Shown here: piece after piece, positions 1-7,834 of the stretch
How the letters are laid out: each line of letters begins with the position of its first letter
Numbering within the stretch: the first letter of the stretch is position 1
Source: Gemella haemolysans
Lineage (GTDB): Bacteria; Bacillota; Bacilli; Staphylococcales; Gemellaceae
Length of the DNA stretch: 64,000 nucleotides
Reading direction: 5' to 3'
NCBI RefSeq assembly: GCF_012273215.1
Contig: NZ_CP050965.1
Location: 1,899,001-1,963,000, forward strand
Position numbers and translations under genes: made by a program
The notes under the pieces: generated by a model
The model's input: only the letters and a program-made list of their open reading frames with translations
Database searches by the model: none
Told to the model about the DNA's origin: nothing

Positions 1-146
1 GTTTATTACGAATAGCCACAACATCTATTTCTTCCTTATTTACTAAATAATAATATGTTGATTTTGCCATTCCTATTTCTTGTAAAAGGCATTTTAATTG
101 ATATCCTTTTTTTCTAAGTTCTTTGATGATTGCTGCTTTTTCGCCT
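1..146 (-). CDS. IS3-family transposase OrfB, N-terminal fragment (cut by window edge)
   Basis: In the -1 frame relative to orfA the minus strand reads ...EKAAIIKELRKKGYQLK, then CLLQEIGMAKSTYYYLV. This is the typical N-terminal segment of IS3/IS150-type OrfB before its integrase core (DDE) domain. There is no start codon of its own near the overlap, so it is probably made only as an OrfA-OrfB fusion by frameshifting at 106-112. The catalytic domain lies outside the window. Confidence 0.75.
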
Positions 147-678
147 TGAGTTGCGCAGCCCATTTTTCTCGCCTCAAGGCTATTAATTTTTTTATTATTT
201 CTTTTTCCGCTTTAATATTTTCGATTTCCGTTTTTATAAATTTATTTTCTGCACGTAATCTAATTAATTCTTCTCTTTCTGATTCTTTTAATGGTTTAGG
301 ACTACTGTTTTCTTTCATGATAGGTACCTTTCTTGGTCTTTCTTTCTTTTCATCTACAAGTCCATTATAACCTTTTTCCTTATATTTTTGAACCCATTTA
401 TACAGTGTCCTATAGTTAATTCCATTGTCTAGTGCAACGGAATTATATGAATAACCAGCTAAAATTTTAGAAACTAATACTAGTTTTTCTTCTGGATTCC
501 ACTTCTTATTTTTTGTTTTATGTCGCAAGACACTTACTCCTAACGAATCAACCATTCTTTTCCATTTTCTAATAGTATCTTTAAATTTTCTAGTGGTTAT
601 TCCGTTCGGTGTTTCTGGATATTCCCCTCTTTCATACATCTCAACACATTTTACTTTAAATTCAAAACTATAACGCAT
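94..678 (-). CDS. IS3-family transposase OrfA (helix-turn-helix protein)
   Basis: This is the DNA-binding subunit of the insertion sequence. The 194-residue product starts MRYSFEFKVKCVEMYERGEY. It has two HTH segments (about residues 1-50 and 60-105, the second with ALDNGINYRTLYKWVQKYKE) and a leucine-zipper-like coiled coil near residues 130-170. I chose ATG 678 because AAAGGGG lies 7 nt upstream. A longer frame starting at 726 would translate the terminal inverted repeat and is unlikely. It ends at 94, 10 nt past a slippery heptamer that leads into orfB. Confidence 0.85.
   Translation of the reverse strand: MRYSFEFKVKCVEMYERGEYPETPNGITTRKFKDTIRKWKRMVDSLGVSVLRHKTKNKKWNPEEKLVLVSKILAGYSYNSVALDNGINYRTLYKWVQKYKEKGYNGLVDEKKERPRKVPIMKENSSPKPLKESEREELIRLRAENKFIKTEIENIKAEKEIIKKLIALRREKWAAQLKAKKQQSSKNLEKKDIN
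106..112 (-). other. Programmed -1 frameshift slippery heptamer A AAA AAG
   Basis: In the orfA frame the codons are GAA AAA AAG, giving the canonical A_AAA_AAG heptamer. A -1 slip continues in the orfB frame as GGA TAT CAA (G-Y-Q), while the zero frame stops four codons later. This is the usual way IS3-family elements make their OrfAB transposase. Confidence 0.75.
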
Positions 679-683
679 AAAAA

Positions 684-718
684 TACCCCTTTCACTGGTT
701 TGTCCAGTAAAAGGGGTA
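684..718. repeat. Subterminal inverted repeat of the IS end
   Basis: TACCCCTTTCACTGG (684-698) pairs with CCAGTAAAAGGGGTA (704-718) with a single mismatch. It covers the IS terminus and the orfA ribosome-binding site. A hairpin here could block orfA translation in transcripts read in from outside, a known control in several insertion sequences. Confidence 0.7.
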
Positions 719-720
719 CA

Positions 721-758
721 TATCATTTCTACGAAATCACGATTTTTGAGTCACTCCC
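721..758. repeat. Half copy of the dispersed intergenic hairpin repeat, split by the IS
   Basis: Sequence right of the IS end (ATTTCTACGAAATCACG... GAGTCACTCCC) matches the right half of the hairpin repeats at 25010-25178, 29121-29287 and 35163-35338. The left half is absent, so the IS appears to have inserted near the symmetry centre of a copy. The missing half should lie beyond the other IS end. Confidence 0.75.
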
Positions 759-982
759 ATTTATATTTTATAATTGATAGACCTAAGTTCTGTAATTTTT
801 AATGGCTATCTATGGACTAATTCATGAAAATTTTATACAATAGTATTTGCATGAATTATTTTAATCATGATAGGAAATATATGGCTGTTAGACTTTAATT
901 TTTAATAGTTTAATAGTATAATTATAGTTGGAAAAAATTGTATAGATGAATGATTCGAATTTTAATCGAAAGGAATTTGATA

Positions 983-2152
983 ATGAAAATAGGAATAGAT
1001 AAAATTGGTTTTGCAATGCCAAATTATTATTTAGATATTCGTGATTTAGCCGCAGCGCGTGGAATAGAACCAGATAAATTTACAAAAGGTTTATTACAAC
1101 TTGAAATGAGTATTCCACCGGTATCTCAAGATATCGTAACTCTTGGGGCACAAGCTGCATATGAAATATTAGATAAAGATGATTTAGAAAAAATTGACAT
1201 GATTATCGTAGGAACTGAGTCTGGAATCGACCAAAGTAAAGCTTCTGCGGTATTTATTCACGGTCTTTTAGATATTCAACCATTTGTACGTGCTATTGAG
1301 GTAAAAGAAGCATGTTACGGGGCAACAGCGGCATTAGATTTTGCAAAAAATCATGTAATGAATAATCCAGAATCAAAAGTACTAGTTATAGCTAGTGATA
1401 TAGCGAAGTATGGAGTTAAATCATCTGGTGAATCGACACAAGGTGCAGGAAGTTGTGCGATGTTAGTTAGCAGTAACCCTAGAATATTAGAACTTAACAA
1501 CGATAATGTTTGTTTAACTCGTGATGTTATGGACTTTTGGCGTCCTAATTACTCGCACTATGCCTTTGTAGAAGGAAGATTCTCAACAGAACAATACCTT
1601 GATTGTTTAACAACTACATGGGGAAGATTCTCTGAAAAGTCGAAACAGAATCTTAATGATTTTTCTGCAGTATGTCTACACTTACCATATCCTAAATTAG
1701 GATTAAAAGGTTTAAGTTTATTATTAGAACAAGCTGAAGAAGATAAAAAAGAAGAATTACTTGCTCATTTTAATGAGTCTATTTTATATAGTCAACGAGT
1801 AGGTAACATTTATACAGGATCATTATTCTTAGGACTGTTATCTTTACTTGAGAACAATACTACTTTAGAAGCGGGTAATAAGATTGCATTATATAGCTAC
1901 GGAAGTGGTGCTGTTGCGGAAGTATTTAGTATGACTTTAGTTGATGGTTATAGAAAACAACTAAGAAATAATCGTTTTGACGATTTTGACAGTAGAACAC
2001 GTATTTCAATTGATGAATATGAGAAAATGTTCTTTAGAGATACTACAGTTGATGAAGAAGGAAACTTAGATATTTCTGACATTCAAGATGAAAGCAGATT
2101 TGTTTTAGAAAAAATTGAAAATCACAAGAGAGTTTATAAAAAACAATTTTAA
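983..2152 (+). CDS. mvaS: Hydroxymethylglutaryl-CoA synthase
   Basis: It condenses acetyl-CoA with acetoacetyl-CoA to HMG-CoA, the committed step of the mevalonate route to isoprenoids. The 389-residue product has a thiolase-like fold. The catalytic Cys is residue 111 in KEACYGATAALDFA, and the Glu region lies near MIIVGTESGIDQSKA. The start at 983 (MKIGIDKIGF) follows GAAAGGA; an in-frame ATG at 950 adds an unconserved leader. mvaA begins 11 nt after its stop, so the two are co-transcribed. A -10 (TATAAT, 917-922) lies upstream. The thiolase at 8928 could supply its substrate. Confidence 0.95.
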   Translation: MKIGIDKIGFAMPNYYLDIRDLAAARGIEPDKFTKGLLQLEMSIPPVSQDIVTLGAQAAYEILDKDDLEKIDMIIVGTESGIDQSKASAVFIHGLLDIQPFVRAIEVKEACYGATAALDFAKNHVMNNPESKVLVIASDIAKYGVKSSGESTQGAGSCAMLVSSNPRILELNNDNVCLTRDVMDFWRPNYSHYAFVEGRFSTEQYLDCLTTTWGRFSEKSKQNLNDFSAVCLHLPYPKLGLKGLSLLLEQAEEDKKEELLAHFNESILYSQRVGNIYTGSLFLGLLSLLENNTTLEAGNKIALYSYGSGAVAEVFSMTLVDGYRKQLRNNRFDDFDSRTRISIDEYEKMFFRDTTVDEEGNLDISDIQDESRFVLEKIENHKRVYKKQF

Positions 2153-2163
2153 TAGAGGGAACT

Positions 2164-3432
2164 ATGGAAAAAATTTGGAGTGGATTTTATAAGAAAAATA
2201 TTGATGAACGCTTAGAAGTTATTGAACAAGCTGATATTTTAAGTAAGGAGCATCTTGAACTTCTTAAAAATAATGAAGTATTAGACTTTGATACGGCTAA
2301 TAACATGGTAGAGAATGTAATAGGAACTTTCTCATTACCTTTTAGCGTTGTGCCAAATTTTACTGTTGATGGAAAACAGTATGTAGTACCATTTGTTACA
2401 GAAGAACCATCGGTAGTTGCAGCTTGTAGTAATGCCGGGAAGATAGTAGCGAAATCTGGTGGTTTCAAAACGGAAATCCTTGATAGAAAAATGATTGGTC
2501 ATGTTGCGTTATACGATGTAGCAGATACTACCTTAGCTGTAGAACGTATTTTACAGAGTAAAGAACTTCTTCTAAAAACAGCTAACGAAGCATATCCATC
2601 TATCGTAGCTCGAGGTGGTGGAGCTTGTGATATTGAGGTCAAAGTTCTATCAGAAGAAGGTGTAGATTTTGTAGTAGTTTACCTTATCGTCGATACTTTA
2701 GAAGCGATGGGGGCAAATATGCTAAATACAATGCTAGAGGCTCTTAAAGTTTCGTTAGAGTCATTAACTGAGGGTGTAGCTCTTATGGCGATTTTATCGA
2801 ATTATGCGACACGTTCACTAGTTACAGCAGAATGTTCTATTCCATTTGAAGACTTAGGAGAAAATGGAGAGTATTTAGCTAAAAGAATTGAGCTTGCGAG
2901 TAAATTTGCCAAAGCAGATGTCTACAGAGCTGCTACTCATAATAAAGGTATATTTAACGGAATTGATAGTGTTGTAATAGCGAGTGGTAATGACTGGCGA
3001 GCTATAGAAGCGGCATGCCAAAGCTATGCAACTAAAGATGGTAACTACAAAGGGCTTTCTACTTGGCGTTGTGATGAAGCGTCTAAGGAGCTTGTAGGAG
3101 AAATCGCGTTACCGATGCCGGTTGCTAGTGTAGGTGGATCTATCGGAATTAACCCTACTGTAAAAGTTGCACGAGGATTACTAAATAATCCAGACGCGAA
3201 AACATTAGCGAGTATACTTGTTTCTGTCGGGTTAGCTCAAAACTTAGCAGCATTAAAAGCGTTGGTAGGAGACGGTATTCAAAAAGGTCATATGAAGTTA
3301 CATGCTAAATCTCTAGCGATTTTAGCTGGAGCTACTAATGAAAATATTGAATCAGTCGTAGAAGAGTTAAGAAAAGAAAAACATATGAATTTAGCTAGTG
3401 CTAAAAAAATAGTAGAGAAATACAATAAATAA
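2164..3432 (+). CDS. mvaA: Hydroxymethylglutaryl-CoA reductase, class II
   Basis: It reduces HMG-CoA to mevalonate in the cytosol. The 422-residue soluble protein carries the class II motifs: ENVIGTFSLP, the catalytic Glu in TEEPSVVAA, EAMGANMLN, the catalytic Lys in THNKGIFNGID, the Asp in SGNDWRAIEA, the glycine-rich ASVGGSIGINP and a C-terminal His in HMKLHAKSLA. It is the second gene of the mvaS-mvaA operon and is followed by a strong terminator. Confidence 0.95.
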   Translation: MEKIWSGFYKKNIDERLEVIEQADILSKEHLELLKNNEVLDFDTANNMVENVIGTFSLPFSVVPNFTVDGKQYVVPFVTEEPSVVAACSNAGKIVAKSGGFKTEILDRKMIGHVALYDVADTTLAVERILQSKELLLKTANEAYPSIVARGGGACDIEVKVLSEEGVDFVVVYLIVDTLEAMGANMLNTMLEALKVSLESLTEGVALMAILSNYATRSLVTAECSIPFEDLGENGEYLAKRIELASKFAKADVYRAATHNKGIFNGIDSVVIASGNDWRAIEAACQSYATKDGNYKGLSTWRCDEASKELVGEIALPMPVASVGGSIGINPTVKVARGLLNNPDAKTLASILVSVGLAQNLAALKALVGDGIQKGHMKLHAKSLAILAGATNENIESVVEELRKEKHMNLASAKKIVEKYNK

Positions 3433-3436
3433 CGTT

Positions 3437-3471
3437 TAAGAGAGATTAGGATTCCTAGTCTCTCTTATTTG
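3437..3471 (+). terminator. Rho-independent terminator after mvaA
   Basis: AAGAGAGATTAGGA, a two-base loop and TCCTAGTCTCTCTT form a long near-perfect stem just after the mvaA stop, followed by ATTTG. Confidence 0.8.
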
Positions 3472-3706
3472 ATAATTTAAGTAAGTTCTACATACTCTAT
3501 GAATAAATCTAAAATAGATTAATAAATTTAATCTCAATAAACTGTTAAAAAAGAATAGAAGAATCTGTTTATAGTAGAAATATTTAAAAAATAAATTTAA
3601 ATTGCCGTTGTTATAAGATTTTTTATTATTGTATAAATATAGTAAAAATTCTGTTTCTAGCAAGTGTTTAGGCTGTTTCATGATAAAAAATAAAATTTTT
3701 TTAATT
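3472..3706. other. AT-rich intergenic stretch, no gene recognised
   Basis: Very AT-rich DNA between the mvaA terminator and the csbD promoter. A 111-codon frame on the minus strand (3436-3771) overlaps the terminator, has low-complexity composition and no ribosome-binding site, so I do not call it. Confidence 0.5.
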
Positions 3707-3750
3707 CTGTGAGCAATTAGATTGATTAATAATTTAAAATGATATATTAT
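3707..3750 (+). promoter_or_regulatory. Promoter of the small csbD gene, with conserved upstream box
   Basis: TTGATT (3722-3727), a 17-bp spacer and TATTAT (3745-3750). The sequence just upstream, TGTGAGCAATTAGATTGATT, is repeated almost exactly before the next operon (4449-4470), also with a 17-bp spacer. The shared box suggests common regulation of both stress transcripts. Confidence 0.55.
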
Positions 3751-3859
3751 ATAGTGTATAGAAATTAACAAATTAATATCTATAAAAAATATTTAAAGAG
3801 AAGTATATTTAATTTCGATTTATAGAAAAATTGATAGGTAATATACAGGAGGCAAGATT

Positions 3860-4051
3860 ATGTCATTAGAAAACAAATTCGACGAAATCAAAGGATCAGT
3901 TAAAGAAGGTTTAGGAAAATTAACTGGAGATAAAACGTTAGAAGGTGAAGGATTAGCAGAACAAGTAGTTTCTAAAGTAAAAGAAGCTGCAGAAGGTGCT
4001 AAAGATGCAGTAGAAGGCGCTATCGACAGTGTTAAAGACAAATTAAAATAA
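3860..4051 (+). CDS. CsbD-family stress protein, 63 aa
   Basis: Small, highly charged helical protein starting [20 protein letters not shown], the CsbD signature (NKxDxxKGxxKExxGKxTGD). It continues into an amphipathic tail ([20 protein letters not shown]). The biochemical role of CsbD proteins is unknown; they are stress-induced in other Firmicutes. The ribosome-binding site AGGAGG lies 8 nt before ATG. It stands alone between its own promoter and a terminator. Its first 50 residues are nearly identical to the N-terminus of the long protein at 6816. Confidence 0.9.
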   Translation: MSLENKFDEIKGSVKEGLGKLTGDKTLEGEGLAEQVVSKVKEAAEGAKDAVEGAIDSVKDKLK

Positions 4052-4130
4052 GACGAATGTTTATTGAATTCTTTTGTTAGGATATGGATAAATTGAAGTA
4101 ACGAAGGAAGAGATTCAATATTTTTGTACT

Positions 4131-4181
4131 ATAGGTGATTGACGGAAGTAAAGAAAACTTGGCCAATCACCTATTTTTTTA
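4131..4181 (+). terminator. Rho-independent terminator after csbD
   Basis: ATAGGTGATTG (4131-4141) pairs perfectly with CAATCACCTAT (4164-4174) and runs into a seven-T tract. Confidence 0.85.
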
Positions 4182-4448
4182 TACAGTTTTTTAAAGTGTG
4201 ATAAATAATTATATTAATTACAAATATTTCTAAAAAATATTTATAAATTAAAATCAACAAAACTGTTCTATATATAGAGTTGGAATTTGTTTCTACTTAA
4301 AATATTAAAAATGATAATTTAAAATATGAATAAACTTTATTTTTATAACAAAATTTAATTTATTTTTTGAAATATATATTTATGTAAAAATCTGTGTTAA
4401 TCATTGATTGATTAGTGATTTAACATAAATTATAAAACTTTTTTAAAT

Positions 4449-4493
4449 TTTGTGAGCAGTTATATTGATTTAAAATTAAAAGTGATATATCAT
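4449..4493 (+). promoter_or_regulatory. Promoter of the GlsB-AmaP-Asp23 operon
   Basis: TTGATT (4465-4470), 17-bp spacer and TATCAT (4488-4493), preceded by TGTGAGCAGTTATATTGATT. This matches the csbD promoter region at 3707-3750 over the -35 and about 15 bp upstream, while the surrounding AT-rich DNA (4182-4440) holds nothing else I can recognise. Confidence 0.5.
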
Positions 4494-4563
4494 ATCCATA
4501 ATAAATATTTGTTATTAGTATATAAATATTTATATAAAATAATTAAGGAAAGGAGAAATAATT

Positions 4564-4803
4564 ATGATTTGGTCAATTATAGTAGGTGGTTTCATAGGCT
4601 TTGTAGCTGGAGGAATCACAAAAAAAGGTGGAGCCATGGGTATCGTTTCTAATGTTATCGCAGGTTTAGTAGGTTCATCAGTAGGACAATCATTATTTGG
4701 AGCTTGGGGTCCAAGCCTAGGTGGAATGGCGTTAATTCCTTCTATCTTAGGTGCGGCAATTGTAGTAACTATAGTATCAATATTCTTTGGGAAAAAATCT
4801 TAA
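4564..4803 (+). CDS. GlsB/YeaQ/YmgE-family small stress membrane protein
   Basis: 79 residues with three glycine-rich membrane segments (IIVGGFIGFVAGGI, VIAGLVGSSVGQSLFG, ILGAAIVVTIVSIFF), the usual GlsB/YeaQ/YmgE pattern, and a short charged C-terminus (GKKS). AGGAGA lies 8 nt before the start. It is the first gene of a rightward operon with amaP, a DUF2273 gene and the Asp23-family gene, the normal partners of GlsB. Exact function is unknown. Confidence 0.85.
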   Translation: MIWSIIVGGFIGFVAGGITKKGGAMGIVSNVIAGLVGSSVGQSLFGAWGPSLGGMALIPSILGAAIVVTIVSIFFGKKS

Positions 4804-4851
4804 ATAATTTTTTTCTAAAATGAATAGTCAATTTTTGAAAGGAGGTTTAAA

Positions 4852-5430
4852 ATGTCTAAAACAAAAAAAATAATTTCTATTATTGTTTGTCTATTAGTTT
4901 TAACGGTTATGGTTCCTATTATGATAGAGTATCATAATGTTAGCGGATTAGATCCACAATTTTTAGATTTACAATTATTCGATTGGAAACAATTTTCTTT
5001 CTTAGAATTTTATCTTTCTAGATATATTTTCTGGGGAGCATTAGTATTATCAACATTGATAATTCTTTCAATATTAGTAATAGTATTTTATCCTAAACAA
5101 CATTTAGAAGTAAAACTATCTGATAAAGGTGGTAAATTATCACTAACAAATTCAGCTATTGAAGGATTTGTTAAAAATTTAGTGATTGAGCAAGGATTAA
5201 TTAATAATCCGTCGGTAAAAATAAATAATAGAAGAAATAAATGCCGTATTAATATAAAAGGAGAATCAGCTTCTTCAGAGAGTATTGTTCAGAAGAGTGA
5301 TCAGATTCGAGATGGAATAAAAAATGGATTGGTTGAGTTTTTCGGTGTAGATAAAGCTGTAAAACTTAAGATTTCTGTTTCAGATATTCAGAAAAAAGTA
5401 ACTAAAAAGAGTACAAGTCGTGTAAAGTGA
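4852..5430 (+). CDS. amaP: AmaP, alkaline shock response membrane anchor
   Basis: 192 residues with two N-terminal membrane helices (about 7-25 and 58-78, the second ending VIVFYPKQH) and a cytoplasmic Asp23/Gls24-like domain. This is the layout of AmaP, which tethers Asp23 to the membrane in staphylococci. GGAGG lies just before the ATG. It is followed by the DUF2273 gene and the Asp23-domain gene, matching the conserved asp23 operon. Confidence 0.85.
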   Translation: MSKTKKIISIIVCLLVLTVMVPIMIEYHNVSGLDPQFLDLQLFDWKQFSFLEFYLSRYIFWGALVLSTLIILSILVIVFYPKQHLEVKLSDKGGKLSLTNSAIEGFVKNLVIEQGLINNPSVKINNRRNKCRINIKGESASSESIVQKSDQIRDGIKNGLVEFFGVDKAVKLKISVSDIQKKVTKKSTSRVK

Positions 5431-5441
5431 GGACATAAATT

Positions 5442-5603
5442 ATGGAATGGCTAAAAAAACATCAATACACTGTTGTATCAGGATTATTGGGAGCATTTCT
5501 AGCTTGTTTAATTCTGTTCTTAGGATTTTTCAAAACTATTTTTGTTTTGATTTTCGCTGCACTAGGAATTGTAACAGGATATTATATAAAGAATAAAATA
5601 TAA
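5442..5603 (+). CDS. DUF2273-family small membrane protein
   Basis: A 53-residue protein, MEWLKKHQYTVVSGLLGAFL..., with a short charged start and two membrane helices separated by a Lys-Thr turn. DUF2273 proteins typically sit between amaP and asp23, as here. The ATG is 12 nt after the amaP stop with a GAGGA site; the Asp23-domain gene follows 26 nt downstream. Function unknown, presumably part of the membrane-bound Asp23 complex. Confidence 0.8.
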   Translation: MEWLKKHQYTVVSGLLGAFLACLILFLGFFKTIFVLIFAALGIVTGYYIKNKI

Positions 5604-5629
5604 AAATTTGTAATTAGGAGAAAAGATAT

Positions 5630-6790
5630 ATGTCTAATCCAAATGAAAATAATGTAGAAAAAAAAGAATTAACTACAAGTAATAGTGAAGCTAAAGGTGA
5701 ATTGACATTTGATAATGATGTAATCAAAAAAATTATTGGTCAAGCTTTAGAAAATGTTCCAGGATTACTAGCAGTTGATGGTGGTTTTTTCTCGAATTTA
5801 ACAGATAAATTAATTAATACTGATAATGTTACATCAGGTGTTAATATTGAAGTAGGTAAGGAACAAGTAGCTGTTGATTTAAATATCATAGTAGAGTATA
5901 AGAAAAATGTTCCTGAAATCTTTGAGGAAATTAAACGAGTGATTACAACTGATATTGATGAAATGACAGGGTTAGAGGTTGTAGAAGTTAATGTCAATGT
6001 AATCGATATTAAAACTAAAGAACAACATGAAGCAGACTCAGTAAGTTTACAAGATCGTGTATCTAATGTTGTTGAATCAACAGGAGAATTTGCATCTGAT
6101 ACCTTTACAGCAGCTAAAGCAGGTATAAGTGATGGATTTTCAACAGTTAAAGAGAAAGTTGGAGATGCAACTGAAGTAGTTGTAGATAAGGCTGTAGATG
6201 TGAAAGATGCAGTGGTAAACAAAGCTGTAGATGTAAAAGATGCAGTAGTGGAAAAAGCAGTAGATGTAAAAGAAGCGACTGCAGACAAAGTAGAAGAAGC
6301 GAAAGAAGTAGCATCGGAAGCTAAGGAAGCAGTAGTAGAAAAAGCAGAAGATGTAAAAGAAGCAACTGCAGACAAAGTAGAAGAAGCGAAAGAAGTAGCA
6401 TCGGAAGCTAAGGAAGCAGTAATAGACAAAGCAGAAGATGCAAAAGAAGTGACTGCAGACAAAGTAGAAGAAACAAAAGAAGTAGCATCAGAAATTAAGG
6501 AAGCAGTAGTAGAAAAAACAGCAGATGCAAAAGAAGCGACTGTAGACAAAGTAGAAGAAGCGAAAGAAGTAGCATCAGAAACTAAGGAAGCAGTAGTAGA
6601 AAAAGCAGAAGATACAAAAGAAGCGACTGCAGATAAAGTAGAAGAAACAAAAGAAGTAGCATCAGATAAAGCAGCTGAAGGATTCGCAGGAAAACTATTT
6701 TCAAAAGTGAAAGAAGCCGCAGAGGATACTAAAGATGCCGTAGAAGATGCTTATGACGGCGTAAAAAACATGGTAAAAAAAGATAAATAA
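5630..6790 (+). CDS. Asp23/Gls24-domain protein with long amphipathic repeat tail
   Basis: 386 residues. The Asp23/Gls24 domain spans about residues 20-140 (DNDVIKKIIGQALENVPGLL ... GVNIEVGKEQVAVDLNIIV). It is followed by about 200 residues rich in Ala, Lys, Glu, Val and Asp, including five copies of a 29-residue unit (ATADKVEEAKEVASEAKEAV...). The last 40 residues ([20 protein letters not shown]...VKNMVKK) match the end of the CsbD-domain protein encoded next. Typical Asp23 proteins are about 170 residues, so the tail is an unusual addition resembling LEA or apolipoprotein-like amphipathic helices. Probably anchored near the membrane through AmaP. Confidence 0.85.
   Translation: MSNPNENNVEKKELTTSNSEAKGELTFDNDVIKKIIGQALENVPGLLAVDGGFFSNLTDKLINTDNVTSGVNIEVGKEQVAVDLNIIVEYKKNVPEIFEEIKRVITTDIDEMTGLEVVEVNVNVIDIKTKEQHEADSVSLQDRVSNVVESTGEFASDTFTAAKAGISDGFSTVKEKVGDATEVVVDKAVDVKDAVVNKAVDVKDAVVEKAVDVKEATADKVEEAKEVASEAKEAVVEKAEDVKEATADKVEEAKEVASEAKEAVIDKAEDAKEVTADKVEETKEVASEIKEAVVEKTADAKEATVDKVEEAKEVASETKEAVVEKAEDTKEATADKVEETKEVASDKAAEGFAGKLFSKVKEAAEDTKDAVEDAYDGVKNMVKKDK
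6275..6672 (+). repeat. 87-bp in-frame tandem repeats in the Asp23-type gene
   Basis: Units begin near 6275, 6362, 6449, 6536 and 6623, each encoding 29 residues starting A/V-T-A/V-D-K-V-E-E. Copies differ by a few bases. Repeat-number change would keep the reading frame. Confidence 0.85.
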
Positions 6791-6815
6791 AAAGTAATAT
6801 TTAGGAGGCACTATT

Positions 6816-7634
6816 ATGTCATTAGAAAACAAATTTGATCAATTAAAAGGTTCAGTAAAAGAAGGATTAGGAAAATTAACAGGTAACGAGAAATTACAAG
6901 CTGAAGGATTCGCAGAAAAAGTAGTTTCAAAAGTAAAAGAAGCAGCAGAAGATGCATTTGATGGTGTAAAAAATGTAGCTAGTGTAGTAGCTGATAAAGC
7001 AGCGGATGTGAAAGATGCAGTAGTAGAAAAAGCATCAGAATTAAAAGATGCAGCAGCAGATAAAGCGGAAGATGTGAAAGATGCTGTAGAAGACAAAGTA
7101 GAAGATGCAAAAGAAGTAGCAGAAGACGTAAAAGACGCAGCAACAGACAAAGCAGAAGATGTAAAAGATGCTGTAGAAGATAAAGCAGAAGATGTGAAAG
7201 ATGCTGTAGAAGACAAAGTAGAAGATGCAAAAGAAGTAGCAGAAGACGTAAAAGACGCAGCAACAGACAAAGCAGAAGATGTAAAAGATGCTGTAGAAGA
7301 TAAAGTAGAAGATGCAAAAGAAGTAGCAGAAGACGTGAAAGACGCAGCAGCAGATAAAGCAGAAGACGTAAAAGATGCTGTAGAAGATAAAGTAGAAGAC
7401 GTAAAAGAAGTAGCAGAAGATGTGAAAGATGCTGTAGAAGACAAAGTAGAAGATGCAAAAGACGCAGCAGAAGATGTGAAAGATGAAGCAGCAGATAAAG
7501 CAGAAGACGCTAAAGAAGCTGTTGAAGAAGAAGGATTCGCTGGAAAACTATTTTCTAAAGTAAAAGAAGTGGCAGGAGATGTAAAAGAAGCAGCAGAAGA
7601 TGCTATTGAAGATGTAAAGAAAATGGTTAAATAA
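6816..7634 (+). CDS. CsbD-domain protein with long amphipathic repeat tail
   Basis: 272 residues. The N-terminus ([20 protein letters not shown]) is a CsbD domain nearly identical to the 63-residue protein at 3860. It is followed by about 190 residues of [19 protein letters not shown]-type repeats, then the terminal module [20 protein letters not shown]...KKMVK shared with the preceding Asp23-domain protein. The repeats should form one long, strongly negative amphipathic helix, as in LEA-type desiccation proteins. AGGAGG precedes the ATG, 25 nt after the upstream stop; a terminator follows. Function unknown, likely envelope or desiccation stress. Confidence 0.85.
   Translation: MSLENKFDQLKGSVKEGLGKLTGNEKLQAEGFAEKVVSKVKEAAEDAFDGVKNVASVVADKAADVKDAVVEKASELKDAAADKAEDVKDAVEDKVEDAKEVAEDVKDAATDKAEDVKDAVEDKAEDVKDAVEDKVEDAKEVAEDVKDAATDKAEDVKDAVEDKVEDAKEVAEDVKDAAADKAEDVKDAVEDKVEDVKEVAEDVKDAVEDKVEDAKDAAEDVKDEAADKAEDAKEAVEEEGFAGKLFSKVKEVAGDVKEAAEDAIEDVKKMVK
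7068..7305 (+). repeat. Near-perfect 120-bp tandem duplication in the CsbD-type gene
   Basis: Bases 7068-7185 and 7188-7305 are identical as far as I can see by eye, a 120-bp (40-residue) period. Surrounding units are more diverged, so this duplication is recent or kept uniform by recombination. Confidence 0.85.
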
Positions 7635-7706
7635 TAAGACTAATATTTAGTAAATCCGTTCATTAGGAAACTAGTAAATCTAAATAATATTAAATAAAAA
7701 TTTATA

Positions 7707-7756
7707 TAGGCAACTGACTAAAGTAGAACTTAAGTCGGTTGCCTGTTTTTATATTA
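7707..7756 (+). terminator. Terminator of the stress operon
   Basis: AGGCAACTGACT and AGTCGGTTGCCT form a 12-bp stem with one mismatch, followed by GTTTTTA. Confidence 0.85.
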
Positions 7757-7792
7757 AGTAGCTCCGCTGGATATCGATTTTAGTTTAACACA

Positions 7793-7826
7793 AAAAAACA
7801 TCGCCATGTGAAATGACGATGTTTTT
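7793..7826 (-). terminator. Terminator of the lipoprotein gene
   Basis: Minus strand: AAAAACATCGTCAT, a short loop, then ATGGCGATGTTTTTTTG. It lies just after the stop at 7835 and has T tracts on both strands, so it may work in both directions. Confidence 0.75.
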
Positions 7827-7834
7827 ATGTTCTT

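Larger units (their letters stand above)
1..720 (-). mobile_element. IS3-family insertion sequence, right part (continues beyond window start)
   Basis: The element has an orfA with an N-terminal helix-turn-helix and a C-terminal coiled coil, followed in the -1 frame by the start of an IS3-type orfB. The outer end at 720 reads TGTACCCC on the minus strand, the TG...-type end usual for this family. The end contains a 15-bp inverted repeat (684-698 against 704-718). The other end and most of orfB lie outside the window, so intactness cannot be judged. Confidence 0.85.

Noticed and set aside
3436-3771. 111-codon minus-strand frame after mvaA
   Set aside because: It overlaps the mvaA terminator and the csbD promoter, and has low-complexity Leu/Tyr/Asn composition.
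4452-4652. 66-codon frame overlapping the GlsB gene
   Set aside because: It covers the promoter and reads the GlsB gene out of frame; GlsB has the family match and ribosome-binding site.
5740-7458. Long antisense frames over the two repeat-tail genes (Ser/Thr-rich and Leu/His-rich products)
   Set aside because: They are mirror images of the A/K/E/D codon repeats on the plus strand and have no start signals.
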